A DNA stretch of 37,829 nt, taken from positions 1-37,829 of the forward strand of contig CADAVB010000038.1 in assembly GCA_902791165.1 (NCBI GenBank). The letters are read 5' to 3'. A program made the position numbers and the translations under genes. Below the pieces are notes generated by a model that had not been told where the DNA came from, did no database searches, and worked only from the letters and a program-made list of their open reading frames with translations. This document shows positions 14,702 to 24,056 of this stretch, piece after piece. Source of the DNA: an uncultured Bacteroidia bacterium. Lineage in GTDB: Bacteria > Bacteroidota > Bacteroidia > Bacteroidales > F082. Position 1 is the first letter of the stretch; each line of letters opens with the position of its first letter.

Positions 14702-15535
14702 ATGGAAGCCTTAAGAATTTCGTTGGACGACTACATCCTCAGCGGCGGCGGCGCCAACGGCGAAAGCTACGACCACAAGACCGACCCTTCCATCATGCTC
14801 AAACTTTATTTTCCGGGCAAGATACAGCAGCCTTTGGACGAGATGAAACTCGCCCGCAAGGTGTATGACATCGGCATCCCCACCCCAGAGCCGGGCGAAT
14901 ATGTGGTGACCGACGACGGCCGCTATGGCATCCGATTCCGCCGCGTCGTTGGAAAAGTGTCGTACTCGCGCGCCACGGGCGACCACCCCGAAAACACAAG
15001 GCAATACGCCGAGGAATTCGCGCAGATGTGCCTACAGCTTCACTCGACGCACATCGACACAACCCAGTTCGAGAACGTGAAAGACCGCTACCATAGGCTT
15101 TTGACCGAGAACCCGTTTTTCACGTCGGATGAGAAAGGCAAGATCGGCCGTTTCATCGACAGCGTCCCCGATGCCGACACGGCCATTCACGGCGACCTGC
15201 AGTTTTCCAACGCCATCTTCACCGCCGACAAACGCTATTTCATCGACCTCGGCGACTTCTGCTATGGCAACCCGCTCTTCGACGTGGGCATGGTGTATCT
15301 CTGTTGCGTCCTCGACGGGGAGGACTTCATCCGCGAGACCTTCCACATGGAAAAGGCTACCGCCTTCCGTTTTTGGGAACACTTCGCCCCTGTCTATTTT
15401 GGTAAAAACCTAACCCTCAACGAAATAGAAACAATCATCAAACCTTTCGCTGGCCTCAAGACGCTCATCATCGAGCGCGACACGCATTGCCCCATGCCTG
15501 AGTTTCGGGCAGCATTGGATGGGATACTCCATTAA
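14702..15535 (+). CDS. APH-type small-molecule phosphotransferase
   Basis: Cytosolic protein of 277 residues with an aminoglycoside/choline kinase-like fold. The N-lobe has a glycine-rich GGGANGES strand pair (15-22) and the likely ATP-binding Lys34 (IMLKLYF). The catalytic loop is IHGDLQFSN (His163, Asp165, Asn170) and the metal site is FIDLGDF (Asp182). I recall it as a Bacteroidota/Fibrobacter kinase family of unknown substrate (TIGR02172-like). Its role may be sugar, choline or metabolite phosphorylation rather than antibiotic resistance, since no resistance-specific motif stands out. It is divergent from the phosphatase gene. Confidence 0.8.
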   Translation: MEALRISLDDYILSGGGANGESYDHKTDPSIMLKLYFPGKIQQPLDEMKLARKVYDIGIPTPEPGEYVVTDDGRYGIRFRRVVGKVSYSRATGDHPENTRQYAEEFAQMCLQLHSTHIDTTQFENVKDRYHRLLTENPFFTSDEKGKIGRFIDSVPDADTAIHGDLQFSNAIFTADKRYFIDLGDFCYGNPLFDVGMVYLCCVLDGEDFIRETFHMEKATAFRFWEHFAPVYFGKNLTLNEIETIIKPFAGLKTLIIERDTHCPMPEFRAALDGILH

Positions 15536-15572
15536 GGGATTTTCCCACCGACAACTGGCCGACAAACTTTGC

Positions 15573-16265
15573 CTACTTCTGAAAGTGTTGGTAGTCTTTG
15601 CGGCCTATCCAATCGCCGCCCCAGCGGAAGCCATGCTGTTTGAACAAGCGATGGCACAAGTCGCCTTTCCTAATCATGTATGGTGAAACGGCGCTGCGGT
15701 CAAGATAATCGATGCTTTCTTCCGGTTTGACGATGGCTTTCCCGTTTTTCATCCGAAAATAGGGGTTGTAGCGCGGGTTAATATCAACGGCGAGTCCGTA
15801 GCTGTGGCGCGACAACATCCCTCCCGACGTGATTTGGCGCTGGTTGAAACACGAGGTATTGTTGTCACGCATCGAGGCCTCATCGTCGCCGCCATAATGT
15901 TCCACGAGAAGCATCCGCTCGATAGGATAATGGTTTTCATACAGTTCTTTGAAAACCAACAACAGGTTATTGGCGACCGACTTATGGCACACCATCTCGC
16001 CAACTATGGCGTTGCCGTCATTGTCGCGGTGGAGCACCCGCAAATAGCGCAGATCGTCCCAACGAATGCCACCCAATGCCTTGTAGGAACAGCCGTCCAT
16101 GCGTTCCTGAATTCTATCGGGGATGGCCACAACGCTGAAAAAAGCCTTGCTTCCAAACACTTTCAGATACGATTCGGGCACGGCGTCGCCAGGGCGAAAC
16201 CAGCCCTGCGCCCTCGCCGAAGGAAGCCAAAGCAGCATAAATCCTATAAGCAGCCATCGTTTCAT
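15573..16265 (-). CDS. Exported M15-family peptidase (D-Ala-D-Ala carboxypeptidase-like)
   Basis: Exported protein of 230 residues. The ATG at 16265 begins a signal peptide (MKRWLLIGFMLLWLPSARA); a longer frame upstream runs through a terminator and is rejected. The zinc site of the M15 fold is visible: SRHSYGLAVDINP (His154, Asp161) and DYQHFQ (His227, with Asp224). It probably trims peptidoglycan stem peptides or crosslinks in the periplasm. The -7 element TACCTTTG ends only seven bases before the ATG. Confidence 0.88.
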   Translation of the reverse strand: MKRWLLIGFMLLWLPSARAQGWFRPGDAVPESYLKVFGSKAFFSVVAIPDRIQERMDGCSYKALGGIRWDDLRYLRVLHRDNDGNAIVGEMVCHKSVANNLLLVFKELYENHYPIERMLLVEHYGGDDEASMRDNNTSCFNQRQITSGGMLSRHSYGLAVDINPRYNPYFRMKNGKAIVKPEESIDYLDRSAVSPYMIRKGDLCHRLFKQHGFRWGGDWIGRKDYQHFQK

Positions 16266-16272
16266 CAGGGCG

Positions 16273-16280
16273 CAAAGGTA
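16273..16280 (-). promoter_or_regulatory. -7 element of the M15 peptidase, nearly leaderless
   Basis: TACCTTTG on the minus strand, immediately after the T-run of the upstream C10 terminator and seven bases before the ATG, so the mRNA has almost no 5' leader. No clear -33 element is visible. Confidence 0.55.
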
Positions 16281-16319
16281 GCAAAAAAAAACGGTCGCCC
16301 TTGCTTTGGCGACCGTTTT
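16281..16319 (-). terminator. Terminator of the last C10 protease gene
   Basis: Twelve-base perfect stem AAAACGGTCGCC (16288-16299) / GGCGACCGTTTT (16308-16319) with a run of nine Ts on the minus strand, 22 bases after the stop of the C10 gene. Confidence 0.9.
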
Positions 16320-16341
16320 GGAGTCTTTTGGCCTAAAACGC

Positions 16342-18960
16342 TTATCTGATGATGGTGATGCGCTTCGTGGCGGTACCGTTTTCGGTGGCGATGCGAACCA
16401 CATAGACGCCCGATTCAACATCGCTCATGCTGATATGGGCAGTGTTGCCTTCGCATGAAGCCTCATAAACCTTTTGTCCAATGGCATTGAAAACCGTAAC
16501 ATGGTTCAAGCCAGCACCTTCCACCGTGAAGTTGTCGGAGGCAGGATTCGGATAAACCGTCACAAAGTTTTCGTTGCTTTCGTCCACGCTGGTCGGGGAA
16601 TAATAGACGTGCAGGAAGAACTGGTTGTCGTCAAAAATCCAGTTGGCGGGCGACGAAATGCAGTCGTCAAGGTTACGGTAGCAAGCGTAAAGCTTGTAGT
16701 AGTAGTGGCCTTCTTCACCAGGGTTGTCGGTGTGGGTGGTGGCCGAGGCTGCAATCAACTTGATGCGTTCGTATTCGCCGTCTTCGCCTTTTCTCCTGTA
16801 GAGATAGTAACCCGAGAGGTTGTCGGCGGGAACGGGTTTCTCCCATTTCAGCTTGATTTTGAAGTTGGCACCCGTGGTTTCAAAGTCGAGGTTGGTGGGC
16901 GGATAGCAGGCACCTGCTGTGGCGCACGATTCGTTCGAGTACATTCCATTTTCGCCGCCATCGCTCAAAATGCCGACATAATAGCAGTGACCGCCTTGGA
17001 TAGCGTTCTCATCGACAAACGAGGTGGCTTGAGGCAGCAGTCGGTGCATTTGACCGTCGCGATACACCACATAACCATAGCCCGGGTCGCTGACGCCATC
17101 CCACGACACATGGATATTGTTCGGGTTTTCGGTATCCACCACGGCAACCAGGTTGCTGGGGACTTCCGTGCTGACTGCATTGCCGCAAGTATTGTTGTCG
17201 GAATAGAAAATGCCCTCTGCCAGTTCAGAAGTCAGGACGTTGGAGCAGGTATAAACGGTGGTGTTTTGCGAGTTCTTGATAACGAAACCCACTTCGAAGG
17301 GATCGCCTTGGGTGGGGCCAGACCAGCCGATGGAGATACGTCCCAAAGGCATGTCAATCGGGAACGACTGCACGCTTGAGTTGGAGGCCGTTACTTGTTG
17401 GAACTCGGTTCCAGCGGCGTTATAGAGGCGGATGGCAGCACCACGGAAACCGTTCATGGCGGCTTTGGTGATGGTAATCGTCCAGTTGCAGGTGGGACCG
17501 AAGCTTACGCCTGACTTGGTAATCACCTTACCATGAGCGCCATTGACAATCACGTAAACAGTATAGGTGAAGGCATCGAAACGCGGAACGGTATTGTCAG
17601 TAAAGCTCATTTGGGTACCCGGGGTAACATTGTCCTCCGTATGGATGATTTCACCATTGCGGGTCACCACAACCTGGTCGATTGAAGTGAGGTTGTTGTT
17701 GTTCAAGGTCTTGGAAGGATTGGTCCAGCTGACGGTGGCCGAAAGCTCGTTGTTGGGAGCAGGCACTACGTTCAAGGATGTAGGAGCTTGGGCAGTGCTG
17801 TTGTACACATCAGAGGGAACAAAATTGAAGATGGCGGCATCGTTGGAGGCTGCATACTCAATGGCGTCGAAGTCGATCCAGCTGTCGCCGCTACCGCCCC
17901 AGCCGAAGTTCCAGTGAAGCAGGCCGGCATCATTGTAGCCGTCGCACACGAAAGCGTGGCAACCGGGGCCACCTTGTGAAGGAGGTGTGTCATCGCAGCC
18001 CGAATAATAGACAGGCCAGCCCATATCGAAGTGTTCCTTCAGCATATTGTACCAGTTTTCGTAGGTGTAGTTGTTTCTGATGCGTTGCATAGCCTGGTTG
18101 GAATAGCTGAAATAATTGTTGATGGCGGGAGGCACGTTGCCCGACTGGGCGCCACTGCCGTCGGGAGCATAGCTCATACGCACGGCGACGCCGCAATGGA
18201 ACATCAGCGTGGCAACAGCTTCCTTCTCGACTTGGGGCGACGAATTGGTGAGGCTGACAGGCATATTGTCCCAGTCGTAGGTGGTGGCTCCAAAGTTGGC
18301 GGTGATGCCAGGAATGTAGGGATACTCACCCGTGCCACCCGAATTGTAGGTGTTGGATCCTGTGCCTTGGGCAGGATGGTTCCAGTACTTCATAATCTGG
18401 CTCATGGCTGTGGCCACACAACCTGCGTAGCAGCGTCCGCCAGGACCGCCTGCATAGGCAGGGCAAAACAGGTTGTAAGGTGAATTCTGATCCCATTTGG
18501 TTTTAACCAAATAATCAACACCTCTACCAGCGTTTTTCGACATCAGGCGACCGGTGTTGGAAACCATGTTCCATTCGGCAGCTACGTCGGGCGTGGCGTT
18601 GCCCGTGCGACCCGTACGGCCTTCAACGATACGGTTGAGGAGGAACCTCAAGCCATCGGGCATGTTCTCGCCGGGGAACACGCCTTCGTTGGAATAGCCA
18701 ACAATCGGACGATAGTAATCGTCGGCGGAAACAATGACGAAGCCATTGTCGCCAACATTGAACACATAGAAGCAAACCTCGCTGCGGTCTGACATTCCCG
18801 TATAGACGAGAGTCAGCTCCGAACTTTGGCGCGATTGCTCGAAATTACCTTGGACAAATTGTTGTCCCACATACTTTGCTTGGCTCTCGCTCACCGGACG
18901 GGCTTGCGCCACACCGATACCAATAGCCAAAGCAAGAACGCTCAAAAAATACTTTTTCAT
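16342..18960 (-). CDS. Secreted C10 (streptopain-type) cysteine protease 1 with T9SS sorting domain
   Basis: Exported protease of 872 residues. Signal peptide (1-20), then a Spi/propeptide domain (about 21-140, with NGFVIVSADDYYRPIVGYS). The peptidase C10 domain (about 150-380) has the catalytic Cys181 in CYAGCVATAMSQIMKYW and His335 in GCHAFVCDGYN, followed by LLHWNFGWGGSGDSW. Three or so fibronectin-III-like modules follow (near 395-485, 605-690, 692-790). A type A sorting domain ends it (VTVYPNPASDNF, FNAIGQKVYE, GVYVVRI). It is related to interpain/periodontain-like proteases of oral Bacteroidales. It is the third gene of a tandem array, with its own -7 element and terminator. Probably degrades extracellular protein; the propeptide needs removal for activity. 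Confidence 0.94.
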   Translation of the reverse strand: MKKYFLSVLALAIGIGVAQARPVSESQAKYVGQQFVQGNFEQSRQSSELTLVYTGMSDRSEVCFYVFNVGDNGFVIVSADDYYRPIVGYSNEGVFPGENMPDGLRFLLNRIVEGRTGRTGNATPDVAAEWNMVSNTGRLMSKNAGRGVDYLVKTKWDQNSPYNLFCPAYAGGPGGRCYAGCVATAMSQIMKYWNHPAQGTGSNTYNSGGTGEYPYIPGITANFGATTYDWDNMPVSLTNSSPQVEKEAVATLMFHCGVAVRMSYAPDGSGAQSGNVPPAINNYFSYSNQAMQRIRNNYTYENWYNMLKEHFDMGWPVYYSGCDDTPPSQGGPGCHAFVCDGYNDAGLLHWNFGWGGSGDSWIDFDAIEYAASNDAAIFNFVPSDVYNSTAQAPTSLNVVPAPNNELSATVSWTNPSKTLNNNNLTSIDQVVVTRNGEIIHTEDNVTPGTQMSFTDNTVPRFDAFTYTVYVIVNGAHGKVITKSGVSFGPTCNWTITITKAAMNGFRGAAIRLYNAAGTEFQQVTASNSSVQSFPIDMPLGRISIGWSGPTQGDPFEVGFVIKNSQNTTVYTCSNVLTSELAEGIFYSDNNTCGNAVSTEVPSNLVAVVDTENPNNIHVSWDGVSDPGYGYVVYRDGQMHRLLPQATSFVDENAIQGGHCYYVGILSDGGENGMYSNESCATAGACYPPTNLDFETTGANFKIKLKWEKPVPADNLSGYYLYRRKGEDGEYERIKLIAASATTHTDNPGEEGHYYYKLYACYRNLDDCISSPANWIFDDNQFFLHVYYSPTSVDESNENFVTVYPNPASDNFTVEGAGLNHVTVFNAIGQKVYEASCEGNTAHISMSDVESGVYVVRIATENGTATKRITIIR

Positions 18961-18997
18961 TGTTGTGATATTTAGTTTTCGTTCAATAATTGAGGTG

Positions 18998-19005
18998 CAA
19001 AGTTA
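18998..19005 (-). promoter_or_regulatory. -7 element of C10 protease 1
   Basis: TAACTTTG on the minus strand, 37 bases before the ATG at 18960, with a weak -33 (TGTG) 20 bases further upstream. It suggests separate transcription from the upstream paralog. Confidence 0.55.
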
Positions 19006-19069
19006 GAAATAATTTCAACATTAATACACATTTTATGCCAAAATCGGTAAAATGGGCTATCGCACCGCA

Positions 19070-21619
19070 TCAATGGACGACGGAAACCCTTACCGAAGAG
19101 ATGCCTTGTTTGGTATGGACTTTCATCACGTAGAGGCCCTCGGGGAGGTCAGCTGTGGATAATGAAAGGCTGTTGCCGTCAGCGTTACGACTGCTTACCA
19201 TCTGGCCTAATGCATTGAAAAGCATCACTTCCGTCAAGTCCTCGCCTTCCACTTGCAAAATTTGGTTAGCAGGATTGGGGTACACCACTACATTGCCGTT
19301 ATGCTCCTCAATGCCCGTCGGGGAATAGTAAACATGCAGGTAATGAATATCTGGATTGTACTTGATAGAAGCGGGGGTCGAAGTGCAGTCGTTTTCGCGA
19401 TAGTACGCATACAAACGATAGTAGTAGTTGCCTTCCATGCTCAAAGATCCGTCGGTGTGTGAGGTGGCCGAAGCGCCAAGCAACTTGATGCGCTCGTAGT
19501 CGGTGGAATCCGTTCTGCGATACAAATAGTAGCCTGTCAAGCCACGGGTTTCTTCGGGACGCGTCCAGGTAAGCTTCACCTTGTGGTTGTCGAGTATTTC
19601 AAACCAAAGATCCGTTGGGGCGTTGCAGCTGCCAACGGTGATGCAGACCTCGCTGGAAAGCCCCGACTCGCCGCCTGCACCCAAGGCTCTCACCGAGTAG
19701 CAGTGCCCATTGACGAAACCTTCATCAACAAAGGTTTTGCCATCGCGCACAAAGGCAGCCAAATGCTCGTCGCGATAGATGCTATAACCGAAGACCTCTG
19801 TCGTTTCGTCACAATCCCAAGTCAAAACCGCCTTCTCGTCGGAGTTGAGCTCAACTGCAACGTTGTAGGGCGTGGCTTGCGTGAGGCCTGAGCCACAATC
19901 GTTGTTGTGCTCATATAGGATTCCCGAGGGAATCAGCGCCGACGAGCCTGAATAGGTGTAAACCGATTGGCTTTGGGCATCCCTGATGATAAAGCCCATG
20001 TTATTGACTGTACTTATAGGTGCGGTCCATGCGAAACGGATGGTGCCGTAAGGCACGTCGATACGCTGAAGCAAGTTGCCCGAAACGGAATGTTGCACAC
20101 GGCACATTTCGGTGCCTTCGGCGTTGTAACACGTGAGGTAGCCGCCTTTCCAGCCACTGATGTTGGACGACTGCATGACCACTTCCCATTCGCAGGTCGG
20201 ACCCAGATAGACCTTTTCGCTCAAGGCCTTTCTGCCCTGTTGTCCGTCAAGGACGGCATAGAGGGTGTAAATAAACATGTCGTAACACGGAACGGCGTCA
20301 TCGACAAAACTCATGGTGGCGCCAGGCGTTACGTTGTTTTCGACATGAATCACTTGACCGTTACGTTCGATGATGATGGCGTCAATGGCGGTCAAGTTGC
20401 TGCCGTCGAGGGATTGTGAGGGATTGACCCAGGAAAGGGTGGCCGTGGGGTTCACGTCGCCGGCGGCGGTCACGTTCACCTGCGTGGGTGCCGAGGGCGC
20501 GTTGCCATAGATGTCGGCGGGCACCATGTTGAAAATGCCGCGCTGTCCGTCTGTGTAGCTGTGGGCATCGACATCAAACCAGCCGTCGCCGCTTCCGCCC
20601 CAGCCCCAATTCATGTGAATCATGCCATATTCATCGTAACCGTCAAACACGTAAGCATGGCCCCCTCCAGCATGCACGATGGGCCAGCCCATATCGAAGG
20701 AGTTGGACAAAAGCGTTACATATTCGTCATGGGTGTAATCGTCGCGATAGTAGGCGGTCATTTTGTCGGTGTAGCCAAAATAACGGGGCATTCGATCAAT
20801 CAGATCGTTGGTGTAGGCACCGCTTCCCGAGGGGCTGAAGTTCATGTCCATGGCCACTGCGACATGGTATTGAAGGGTGGCCACAGCCGAAATCTGGGCC
20901 ATCGGCGAACCGGAGTTGATGGTATTGGGCATGTTTTCCCAGTCATAGATGGTTTCGCCGAAATTGGCACAAAGCCAGCCGTAGCTGCTATGATGATAGC
21001 AATATTCGTCGATGCCTTGTTGGGGATAGTTCCAATACTTCATCACCTGGGCGGCAGCGCAGGCCACACAGCCTGCATAAGTGTGTCCGCCTGATCCCGA
21101 CGAGGCTGCAGGACAATAGTAGTTATAAGGATAGTTTTGATTCCATTTCGTTTGCACCAAATGCACGGCCCTCTTGCCAGGGAAACGCGTAACGACCTTT
21201 CCTTGGCGTTCCAGTCTGTACCAAGCGGTGGTGGTGGCGGCATCGGGTTGTCTGTTTTCAGAAAGGGCTTCCGAAATGGTCAGACGCACATATTCGAGGT
21301 ATTCCGCCAAGGCCGGAGCCATGTCGTCAGGATTGAAAGCTGCTTGGTCGGAATAGCCGATAAGGGGACGCACCACATCGGTACCAGCGAGAATAACGAA
21401 GCCGTTTCGGTCCACGTTGAAAATGTAGTAACAGGCCTCTCCCCTGTCGGAATAGGAAGTCTTGACAAGGGTCAGGTCTGCGCTTTGGCGCGAAACGTCA
21501 AAGTTGGCCGACACAAAGGATTGTGCCATGCGTTGGGCATCGTCACGATGGATGGGAGCCGCCTGCGACAGGGTAATGCCAAGCAAAAGCACCACGATGG
21601 AAATGTAAAATCTTTTCAT
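19070..21619 (-). CDS. Secreted C10 cysteine protease 2 with T9SS sorting domain
   Basis: Exported protease of 849 residues with the same plan as its downstream paralog: signal peptide (1-20), propeptide (about 21-140; NGFVILAGTDVVRPLIGYS), peptidase C10 domain with Cys184 in YAGCVACAAAQVMKYW and His321 in GGGHAYVFDGY, then MNWGWGGSGDGWFD, Fn3-like modules (QVNVTAAGDVNPTATLSWVNP and later copies) and a sorting domain (VVVYPNPANQIL, FNALGQMVSS, GLYVMKV). The active-site loop is shorter than in copy 1, lacking the CDDTPPSQGG insertion before the histidine. That difference may change substrate preference (inference). Confidence 0.94.
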   Translation of the reverse strand: MKRFYISIVVLLLGITLSQAAPIHRDDAQRMAQSFVSANFDVSRQSADLTLVKTSYSDRGEACYYIFNVDRNGFVILAGTDVVRPLIGYSDQAAFNPDDMAPALAEYLEYVRLTISEALSENRQPDAATTTAWYRLERQGKVVTRFPGKRAVHLVQTKWNQNYPYNYYCPAASSGSGGHTYAGCVACAAAQVMKYWNYPQQGIDEYCYHHSSYGWLCANFGETIYDWENMPNTINSGSPMAQISAVATLQYHVAVAMDMNFSPSGSGAYTNDLIDRMPRYFGYTDKMTAYYRDDYTHDEYVTLLSNSFDMGWPIVHAGGGHAYVFDGYDEYGMIHMNWGWGGSGDGWFDVDAHSYTDGQRGIFNMVPADIYGNAPSAPTQVNVTAAGDVNPTATLSWVNPSQSLDGSNLTAIDAIIIERNGQVIHVENNVTPGATMSFVDDAVPCYDMFIYTLYAVLDGQQGRKALSEKVYLGPTCEWEVVMQSSNISGWKGGYLTCYNAEGTEMCRVQHSVSGNLLQRIDVPYGTIRFAWTAPISTVNNMGFIIRDAQSQSVYTYSGSSALIPSGILYEHNNDCGSGLTQATPYNVAVELNSDEKAVLTWDCDETTEVFGYSIYRDEHLAAFVRDGKTFVDEGFVNGHCYSVRALGAGGESGLSSEVCITVGSCNAPTDLWFEILDNHKVKLTWTRPEETRGLTGYYLYRRTDSTDYERIKLLGASATSHTDGSLSMEGNYYYRLYAYYRENDCTSTPASIKYNPDIHYLHVYYSPTGIEEHNGNVVVYPNPANQILQVEGEDLTEVMLFNALGQMVSSRNADGNSLSLSTADLPEGLYVMKVHTKQGISSVRVSVVH

Positions 21620-21649
21620 TTTTTAAATTTTGTTTGTTTTTCAAGCGGG

Positions 21650-21688
21650 CAAAAATAAAAAAAAAGGAAATGCAAAGCGCATTTCCTT
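21650..21688 (-). terminator. Terminator of C10 protease 3, fused to the -7 element of protease 2
   Basis: Stem AAGGAAATGC (21664-21673) / GCATTTCCTT (21679-21688) followed on the minus strand by a run of Ts. The T-run leads straight into TATTTTTG (21650-21657), a -7 element 31 bases before the protease 2 ATG. One short segment therefore ends one transcript and may start the next. Confidence 0.8.
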
Positions 21689-21714
21689 AATTTTTTCGCG
21701 ACAATATCGCAAAA

Positions 21715-23997
21715 TTAATGCACCACCGAGAATTGGCGCGTCAAGGTGGTGATGCCCTTGATGCTAATTGTGTAAAGCCCTGGGGCGAATCTTGACGTAT
21801 TGATGACCAAACCGTCTTCATCGCAGGATTGGCTGTAAACCAACTGACCCATCATGTTGTAGATGGCGACTTGCTGGAGTCCTTCTGCCTCAACGCAAAG
21901 GATTTCGTTGGCGGGATTGGGGAATATGCCGCAATCGTAGGTCTTCTCGCCTACCGAGGTCACTTGTACCATCACGAAGTCCTCGTCGTCGGAAGCCCAA
22001 GCCGGCGTCGATTCGCAATGGTTGCGGAAAGCCGTCACCTTATAATAATAGCTTCCAACATCGACGGGGTCGAAATACTCGCGTACCGTCTTGTCGGCCG
22101 TGCCCACTTCTACATAGTCAATACCGTTGGTGCTGCGGTAGATTTTGAAGGACTTCGGCTCGCTGTCATATTCCCAAGTGAGCAGGGTGCCAAAGGCATC
22201 GTTCATCCATTGGTATTGGGCGGCAAGATGGGTTGGAGGCAGACAGCCAGTGCAATCGTTTTGGCCGCTATAGAGGACACCCGAAAGGTTGGTTGAAGGT
22301 CCCGAGAAGCTATACACCGAGTTGTTGTCCGAATCCTTGATGTTGATGGAAAGGCTGTTCACCGTCGTGTAAGGAGCCACCCATTTGAAAGAGATAGCGC
22401 CTTCGGGCATAGCAACAAGTTGGCTCATGGGGGTCGAGTTGGTCATGGTAATCTCTTCGATGACACGGCCGAAGCTATTGAGCACCTGCAATTTGCCTCT
22501 GTTCCAGCCTTGGAAACCTGTGGTTTGGCAGATGACTTTCCAGGTGCAGCTGGGACCGTATTGGTAGGCGACATCGGCGAAGCGGCCCTTGGCACCGTTG
22601 GTGATGTAATACAAGCGGTATTGGTAGCAGTTGAAATCGCTCACCTGGTCGTCGAACGACATGGTTGCGCCTGGCGTAACATTGTTTTGCGAGAACACCT
22701 CCACGCCGTCGCGCAGCAACACAACCTTGTCGATGTTCGTCAAAGCGTTGCCTGACACGGAAACGCTAGGGTTGGTCCATGTGATGTGTCCGGTCTTGGA
22801 GTGGGCGTTTTCCGCCATCACACTAAGGTCGGTGGCAGCAGGAACCAGGTTGTCATAAACGTTGTCGGGAATGAAGTCGAAGATGGCTCTTTGATTGAGG
22901 TTGAGGTTGTAGCCCGAAACGTTGGTCAGCGCGTCGATGGCGAAGTAGGAAGAGTTGTATGATCCGCTCCAGCCCCAGTTGAACCTGAACTTGCGGTCGC
23001 TGCTACGGTAACCCACGCAAGCGAAGGCGTGTCCGCTTTCTTCGTCGGAGCCAGCATAATAGAGCGGGAAGCCTTCGTCAAGTTGAAGTATCAGCATATC
23101 TTCCCATTCGTTCTTGGTGTAGTTGTCCTTCGGAAGCAGTTCGGCATGGTTGTAGCGGAAATAGTTGGCGAGAGCGGAAGGCACAGATTCGGAATGGGCC
23201 CCCGATCCGTTATAGTTGTATTGCATATCGATGGAAACGCCGCAGTGCCACATGAGCATGGCGACGGCTTGTTTCTGCACATTCGTCGAGGAGGCCACCA
23301 GGCTGTTAGGCATATTGTCCCAGTCATAAGTGGCGTTCTCGAAGTTGACCGACTGCAACGGGTATCCAGGAGGCGTATAGCTGTATTCGCCAGTGCCGTG
23401 CTCAGGCCATTTCCAGTATTGCATCACCATCGACATGGCGGTGGCGGCGCAACCAGCATAGACGTGGCCGCAGGGAGCTTGCCAGTTGCTAGAGGTGGGG
23501 CAAAGCATGTTGTAGTAGCAATCTTGGTTCCACGAGGTGGTGAGCAGCGGACCCACATCAGTGGTGCCACGGTTGTCGTTCACGAATCCGTCGGCGGCAA
23601 CGTGTTCCCATTGGGCGGCAATGTCGGCCTCAGGAGCCAGGTTGTGTTCCACGGCATAGCCAATCTGGGCGGCATAGTAGCGAAGGAAAAATGCCACGCC
23701 GTCAGGAATGTCGTTCTCATTGAAACGCTCTTCTGCGGAGAACGCGAGGATGGGCTGGGCCACATCATCGGCCGAAACCATGACAAAACCGTTTTCGGCA
23801 TTGAACACATAGAGCGCGGGCTGGCCGGCCTCGGTGTGTTGCGTGAAGACATGGTTCAATGCAGCAATTTGCCTTGATGCGTTGCTCTGCATATACTTCA
23901 TGCCGACTTGCTTAGCGCGATTGATATCGACTGGCGTAGCAAACGTTTGGCTGGCCAACAGGGCCGTGATAGCCAAAATGGATAGAATTCTTTTCAT
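21715..23997 (-). CDS. Secreted C10 cysteine protease 3 with T9SS sorting domain
   Basis: Exported protease of 760 residues, the first gene of the tandem array in transcription order and the most divergent. Signal peptide (1-20), propeptide (about 21-140; NGFVMVSADDVAQPILAFS), peptidase C10 domain with Cys183 in YAGCAATAMSMVMQYW and His323 in SGHAFACVGY, then FNWGWSGSYNSSYF, fewer Fn3-like modules than the other two (about 390-480 and 595-680) and a sorting domain (GIFPNPANEIL, YNMMGQLVYS, GLYTISI). A TATTTTTG -7 element lies at 24043-24050. Confidence 0.94.
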   Translation of the reverse strand: MKRILSILAITALLASQTFATPVDINRAKQVGMKYMQSNASRQIAALNHVFTQHTEAGQPALYVFNAENGFVMVSADDVAQPILAFSAEERFNENDIPDGVAFFLRYYAAQIGYAVEHNLAPEADIAAQWEHVAADGFVNDNRGTTDVGPLLTTSWNQDCYYNMLCPTSSNWQAPCGHVYAGCAATAMSMVMQYWKWPEHGTGEYSYTPPGYPLQSVNFENATYDWDNMPNSLVASSTNVQKQAVAMLMWHCGVSIDMQYNYNGSGAHSESVPSALANYFRYNHAELLPKDNYTKNEWEDMLILQLDEGFPLYYAGSDEESGHAFACVGYRSSDRKFRFNWGWSGSYNSSYFAIDALTNVSGYNLNLNQRAIFDFIPDNVYDNLVPAATDLSVMAENAHSKTGHITWTNPSVSVSGNALTNIDKVVLLRDGVEVFSQNNVTPGATMSFDDQVSDFNCYQYRLYYITNGAKGRFADVAYQYGPSCTWKVICQTTGFQGWNRGKLQVLNSFGRVIEEITMTNSTPMSQLVAMPEGAISFKWVAPYTTVNSLSINIKDSDNNSVYSFSGPSTNLSGVLYSGQNDCTGCLPPTHLAAQYQWMNDAFGTLLTWEYDSEPKSFKIYRSTNGIDYVEVGTADKTVREYFDPVDVGSYYYKVTAFRNHCESTPAWASDDEDFVMVQVTSVGEKTYDCGIFPNPANEILCVEAEGLQQVAIYNMMGQLVYSQSCDEDGLVINTSRFAPGLYTISIKGITTLTRQFSVVH

Positions 23998-24042
23998 GTT
24001 GAGTAGTATTTAATTGATGATTTTAATGAACTTTTCGGAGGG

Positions 24043-24050
24043 CAAAAATA
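24043..24050 (-). promoter_or_regulatory. -7 element of C10 protease 3
   Basis: TATTTTTG on the minus strand, 45 bases before the ATG at 23997. No good -33 element is seen upstream. Confidence 0.5.
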
Positions 24051-24056
24051 ATATTT

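Noticed and set aside
14702..15535. Antibiotic-resistance aminoglycoside phosphotransferase
   Set aside because: The kinase fold is clear, but nothing specific to resistance enzymes is visible and there is no mobile element nearby, so only a general phosphotransferase is called.
16266..16421. N-terminal extension of the M15 peptidase
   Set aside because: The extension would run through a strong terminator hairpin and the -7 element, and the signal peptide begins at the ATG at 16265.
16474..17379. Open frame of 301 codons on the plus strand
   Set aside because: Antisense to the Fn3 and sorting regions of C10 protease 1; no domain or promoter of its own.
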